From positions 8,024 to 72,023 of the forward strand of contig CAZIDN010000013.1 of NCBI GenBank assembly GCA_964537875.1: a stretch of DNA of 64,000 nt, given 5' to 3'. The notes below the pieces were generated by a model. It did no database searches and was not told where the DNA came from. It saw only the letters and a program-made list of their open reading frames with translations. Of this stretch, positions 60,985 to 64,000 are shown one piece after another; within the stretch, counting starts at the first letter, position 1, and every line of letters begins with the position of its first letter. The translations under genes were made by a program, and so were the position numbers. The DNA comes from JAPKZH01 sp964537875 (lineage in GTDB: Bacteria > Acidobacteriota > Aminicenantia > Aminicenantales > UBA4085).

Positions 60985-61726
60985 ACGCAAGAAGGCGTTG
61001 ACAAGAATCCGCGCCGTCATCCTCGCTGGAGGCAAGGGTCGGCGCCTGGCTCCCTACACGACCATTCTGCCCAAACCACTCATGCCCATTGACAACATGC
61101 CGATCCTGGAAGTGGTCATTCGCCAGTTGCAGAACGCGGGCATTCGCGACATTACACTGGCAGTGGGCTACCTGGCCAGCCTGCTGGAGGCCTATTTCGG
61201 GACGGGCAGCAAGTGGGACGTGCGCATTCGTTACTCGCACGAAGATGAACCTCTGGGAACAGCCGGGCCGTTGGCATTGCTGGCACATGACCTCAAGCGC
61301 ACGTTCCTGGTTATGAATGGTGATCTGTTGACGACGTTGGACTATACGGCGATGGTGCGCTTTCACCATGAGCAAGGCGCCGTGGCAACAGTGGGGTTGT
61401 TCGACAAGGTGGTTCATCTTGATCTTGGGGTAATTGAGACGGACAACGCTCACCGCGTCACCGGTTATGTGGAAAAGCCGATCCTCCGTTATCAGGTCAG
61501 CATGGGGGTGTATGTAATGGAGCCAGAGGTGTTGCGCTATATCCCCATCGGAGAAAGGTTTGATCTGCCCGAACTGGTCAAGGCTCTGATCGCGGATGGA
61601 TTGCCGGTGATAGGCTATCACTTCGATGGGTACTGGCTGGATATTGGACGCCAGGAGGATTATGTTCAGGCGGTCGAGCTATTCCAGCGAGAACGAAGCC
61701 GGTTTTTACCGGGAGTGGAGCCATGA
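60971..61726 (+). CDS. sugar-1-phosphate nucleotidyltransferase
   Basis: From the ATG at 60971 the 251-residue protein has RAVILAGGKGRRLAPYT, LPKPLMPIDNMPILEVVIRQ, EPLGTAGPLALL, MNGDLL and VEKPILRYQVSMGVYVM. This matches the short mannose-1-phosphate guanylyltransferase/RfbF-type group. It probably activates a hexose-1-phosphate to the donor for the following GDP-sugar-type SDR. It overlaps both neighbours. Confidence 0.84.
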   Translation: MIQTERKKALTRIRAVILAGGKGRRLAPYTTILPKPLMPIDNMPILEVVIRQLQNAGIRDITLAVGYLASLLEAYFGTGSKWDVRIRYSHEDEPLGTAGPLALLAHDLKRTFLVMNGDLLTTLDYTAMVRFHHEQGAVATVGLFDKVVHLDLGVIETDNAHRVTGYVEKPILRYQVSMGVYVMEPEVLRYIPIGERFDLPELVKALIADGLPVIGYHFDGYWLDIGRQEDYVQAVELFQRERSRFLPGVEP

Positions 61727-62646
61727 CCGAACGGGTGTTGGTCACCGGGGCAGCCGGGTTTGTGGGGCATCACTTAGCCCGACATTTACACGAACAAGGC
61801 CTTATCGTTCACGGCCTGGATCGACCGGGTGTCCCGCCGCCCAGCGATTTGCGTATTACCTGGCACCCATGCGACATCATCCATGCCGCGCAGGTGGCCG
61901 AAGTTGTCGGTCAGGTTCAGCCGGATTACGTTTTTCACCTGGCCGCGTTGACCAAGAGCGAATCATTGACTGACTTGCTGGCGGTCAACGTGCTCGGCAC
62001 GCAGAACGTTTTGGACGCGCTGGTGGCGGCCCGACCGGAAGCACATGTGCTGGTGGCAGGATCTTCGGCGGAATATGGGCTGTTGCGACCGGATGAACTG
62101 CCGGTCAGGGAGGATCATCCGCTGCGCCCGCTCAGTCCTTACGGAGTCAGCAAGGTAGCCCAAAGCCTGCTGGCTGCACAGTATGTTTACCGTCACAACC
62201 TGGCCGTCGTGCGCACCCGAACCTTTAACCTGACCGGTCCGGGCGAGCCGGATGCGTTGGTGTGTTCTGCCTTCGCTCGCCAGATCGTCGAGATCGAGCG
62301 ATGGTTACGCCCGCCGGTGTTGAAAGTGGGCAATCTGGAATCGGCGCGGGACTTTTTGGACGTGCGCGATGCGGTGCGCGCCTACTGGCTGGTAGCGCGG
62401 CGCGGCGAATCAGGGGAGGTGTATAACGTCTGTTCCGGTATGGCTACATCCATTCGGAACGTGCTGGACGTATTACTCAGCCTGACGGCTGCGAAGATAG
62501 AGGTAAAAGAAGAAGTCGAACGACGCACGGCGTGGGATGTGCCGGTGCAGGCGGGCAATTACGAGCAATTATCTATCGTGACGGCATGGAAACCGATCAT
62601 TAAATTAAGGCGCAGCCTAATAGACTTGCTTAAGGGTTGGCGATGA
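61723..62646 (+). CDS. GDP-6-deoxy-mannose reductase / GDP-mannose dehydratase-like SDR
   Basis: The 307-residue extended SDR has VLVTGAAGFVGHHLARHL, FHLAALTKSES, AGSSAEYGLL, SPYGVSKVAQSLLAAQYVY, TRTFNLTGPGEP and VGNLESARDFLDVRDAVRAY. It is the third copy of this type in the window, after 33799 and 34793. Rmd-like enzymes make GDP-D-rhamnose. The nucleotidyltransferase overlapping upstream fits a GDP-sugar route. Confidence 0.78.
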   Translation: MTERVLVTGAAGFVGHHLARHLHEQGLIVHGLDRPGVPPPSDLRITWHPCDIIHAAQVAEVVGQVQPDYVFHLAALTKSESLTDLLAVNVLGTQNVLDALVAARPEAHVLVAGSSAEYGLLRPDELPVREDHPLRPLSPYGVSKVAQSLLAAQYVYRHNLAVVRTRTFNLTGPGEPDALVCSAFARQIVEIERWLRPPVLKVGNLESARDFLDVRDAVRAYWLVARRGESGEVYNVCSGMATSIRNVLDVLLSLTAAKIEVKEEVERRTAWDVPVQAGNYEQLSIVTAWKPIIKLRRSLIDLLKGWR

Positions 62647-63860
62647 CTAAAAATCGTGTTTATTTTACCCGACAAAATCATACCTCGTCTAATCCGCGTG
62701 TTCTAATCATTGGGCCTTTACCATCGCCTTGGGGTGGAGTAGCGACTAACTTGTCATATTTTTTATCATCAGACATTATCAAGAAATTTGATGTAGCTGT
62801 TCTAGACACAAGACACTGGGCTCAGCGCGAAGATTTGAGCCCTAATAAGCAAGTATGGCATGTGGCGAGAATTAGACGTGCTACCGATATAATACAACAA
62901 ACCCTAAAGGCTATTCGTTCATTCAAGCCACACATTGTCCACGTCCAGTCCGCCGGCAGTGATCTTTCTGCTATCCGTGATTTGCTTTTGGCAGAAATCG
63001 CTCTACGCAGCAAGTGCAAGATAGTATTCCAACAACACTCTTGGACTGACTCAAAGCGGTTCCCCAATTATCGTTCTCTTTTTGTACCTTTATACCGTCG
63101 GGTTATGCCTCGTTGTCACGCCAGGCTTATGAGTACACCGCTGCATATTGAGCTAGCGGCCGACCTCATCGACGTTGAAGATGTCTATTGCTTTCCTAAC
63201 ACTTGTGACCCGCGGCTAGGGGAATTAGGAAATGCACGATTCCTGGATTTGTCTAAGCCTTGTCTTGTCGTATATATAGGACGGTTTAGTCAGCTAAAGG
63301 GCACATATGATTTATTGGCCGCTGCCTCGCAGTTATCGGAACACCGTCATGTAATCCGCTTTGAACTCGCAGGACAAGGAGCTACTGTAGATGATGATCG
63401 TCGCGTTATGAGGCTAATTGAAGCGCAAGCGCTAAATGACTCTCTCTCTGTATTGGGAAGGATATCCAACGACGACAAAATTAATCTTTTTCGACGCGCA
63501 CAAATTCTTGTTTACCCGTCTCTTAGCGAAGCGCTTCCAGTCACGTTGATCGAGGGAATGGCGTCCGGATTGCCGATTATCACAACATCTGTGAATTACC
63601 TGCCACAGCTAGTAAGACATGGTGAGAATGGCCTCATCGTTCCTCCAGGGAATCCTGAAGAACTTGCTAAGGCAATTCTTGCCTTGGCGAATGACCCTTA
63701 TCGTCGATGGCAAATGGGATCAGCCAATTATAAAAAGTATCTTAAAGAATTTGCTTTAGATATTTTGGCCGCCAAACTGTGCAGTATATACAATCTAGTT
63801 CTGCGCGATGATTCTCTGCCTTGCACAAAGTGCCCAAATGAACAAAAGGCTTGTTTATAA
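62643..63860 (+). CDS. glycosyltransferase family 4
   Basis: From the ATG at 62643, overlapping the previous stop, the 405-residue GT-B protein has VLIIGPLPSPWGGVATNLSY, HIVHVQSAGSD, CLVVYIGRFSQLKGTYDLL, ELAGQGATVDDD and VYPSLSEALPVTLIEGMASG. It carries the conserved donor-binding Glu pattern in EALPVTLIE. GC content is lower than in the three genes before it. It closes the visible operon. Confidence 0.82.
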   Translation: MTKNRVYFTRQNHTSSNPRVLIIGPLPSPWGGVATNLSYFLSSDIIKKFDVAVLDTRHWAQREDLSPNKQVWHVARIRRATDIIQQTLKAIRSFKPHIVHVQSAGSDLSAIRDLLLAEIALRSKCKIVFQQHSWTDSKRFPNYRSLFVPLYRRVMPRCHARLMSTPLHIELAADLIDVEDVYCFPNTCDPRLGELGNARFLDLSKPCLVVYIGRFSQLKGTYDLLAAASQLSEHRHVIRFELAGQGATVDDDRRVMRLIEAQALNDSLSVLGRISNDDKINLFRRAQILVYPSLSEALPVTLIEGMASGLPIITTSVNYLPQLVRHGENGLIVPPGNPEELAKAILALANDPYRRWQMGSANYKKYLKEFALDILAAKLCSIYNLVLRDDSLPCTKCPNEQKACL

Positions 63861-64000
63861 TACGCTTCGTGATCTCCTTCCTATTTCATTGTTAGGTTAG
63901 AGATTAGTGTGAACGGCAGAGTTTTTTGAAATTCAATCACTAAGGTAGGGTCTGCTGAAAAAGCCTATTACTTTCCGTAACCTCTTGAAATCAATATAAA
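63861..64000. other. intergenic right edge with a possible IS end
   Basis: The last 60 bases include TAGGGTCTGCTGAAAAAGCC, reminiscent of terminal sequences of IS elements whose ends contain CTG(T/C)TGAAAAAG. No transposase is visible before the edge, so this is only a hint. Confidence 0.2.

Noticed and set aside
63940..63990. Possible IS terminal inverted repeat at the right edge
   Set aside because: One end only, no transposase or target duplication visible; kept as a low-confidence note.
1..64000. tRNA, rRNA and CRISPR arrays
   Set aside because: I saw no clover-leaf tRNA pattern, no rRNA segment and no short regularly spaced repeats, but I could not run a covariance search.

Overview
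The window reads as one 64 kb piece of a draft genome (it contains a 100-N scaffold gap) from a diderm, LPS-making bacterium. An LptD outer-membrane protein, a heptose kinase, a heptosyltransferase, Wzz, Wzx, Wzm/Wzt and several O-antigen polymerase/ligase-type proteins show an LPS-bearing outer membrane. Moderately GC-rich genes alternate with AT-richer islands, and there are many DUF4143 ATPases and decayed genes. This would fit an uncultured lineage such as Candidatus Aminicenantes or a relative of Acidobacteriota, but no rRNA or ribosomal protein is present, so the phylum is a guess.

Layout. 1-7.7 kb: a truncated DUF4143 ATPase, then a forward LPS-core/assembly run (Trm112, GT9 heptosyltransferase, O-antigen ligase, PHP phosphoesterase, heptose kinase, Wzz). 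7.7-13.2 kb: a compact reverse-strand operon of five genes (small PGTGS membrane protein, fused methyltransferase, membrane sulfatase/phosphotransferase, and two anchored proteins sharing a beta-type domain, one with near-identical 387-bp internal repeats). This is the best candidate for an undescribed system. 13.2-14.2 kb: dead IS remnants. 14.2-29.6 kb: a Wzx/Wzy-type O-antigen locus ending in a full bacillosamine-type pathway (PglC, PglD, PglE, PglF) with a decayed FabH-like gene inside it. 29.6-36.2 kb: a decayed sugar transferase, another polymerase/ligase, PurF, two GDP-sugar SDR enzymes and a deleted epimerase. 36.4-42.2 kb: dTDP-sugar genes rfbB, rfbC and rfbA on the reverse strand, split by an island with a PARIS-like ATPase/TOPRIM pair, a GH97 remnant and a MazF-type toxin-antitoxin module. 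42.3-45 kb: DUF2283 protein and LptD. 45-49.9 kb: an unstable zone of DUF4143 ATPases, direct repeats and a diverged lptD fragment. 49.9-64 kb: dead gmd and fcl genes, then an ABC-transporter-dependent (Wzm/Wzt) O-antigen locus with methyltransferases, glycosyltransferases and nucleotide-sugar enzymes.

How it works together: nucleotide sugars are made by RfbABC, the GDP-sugar SDRs, LegB-like and Pgl enzymes. Glycosyltransferases assemble chains on undecaprenyl phosphate. Chains leave through Wzx (polymerised by Wzy, length set by Wzz) or through Wzm/Wzt, are ligated to the lipid A-core, and LptD inserts LPS in the outer membrane. The many pseudogenes (fabH-like, pglC-like, epimerase, gmd, fcl, capsule gene, lptD fragment, transposases) show that this is a recombination hotspot where O-antigen gene sets have been swapped and eroded.
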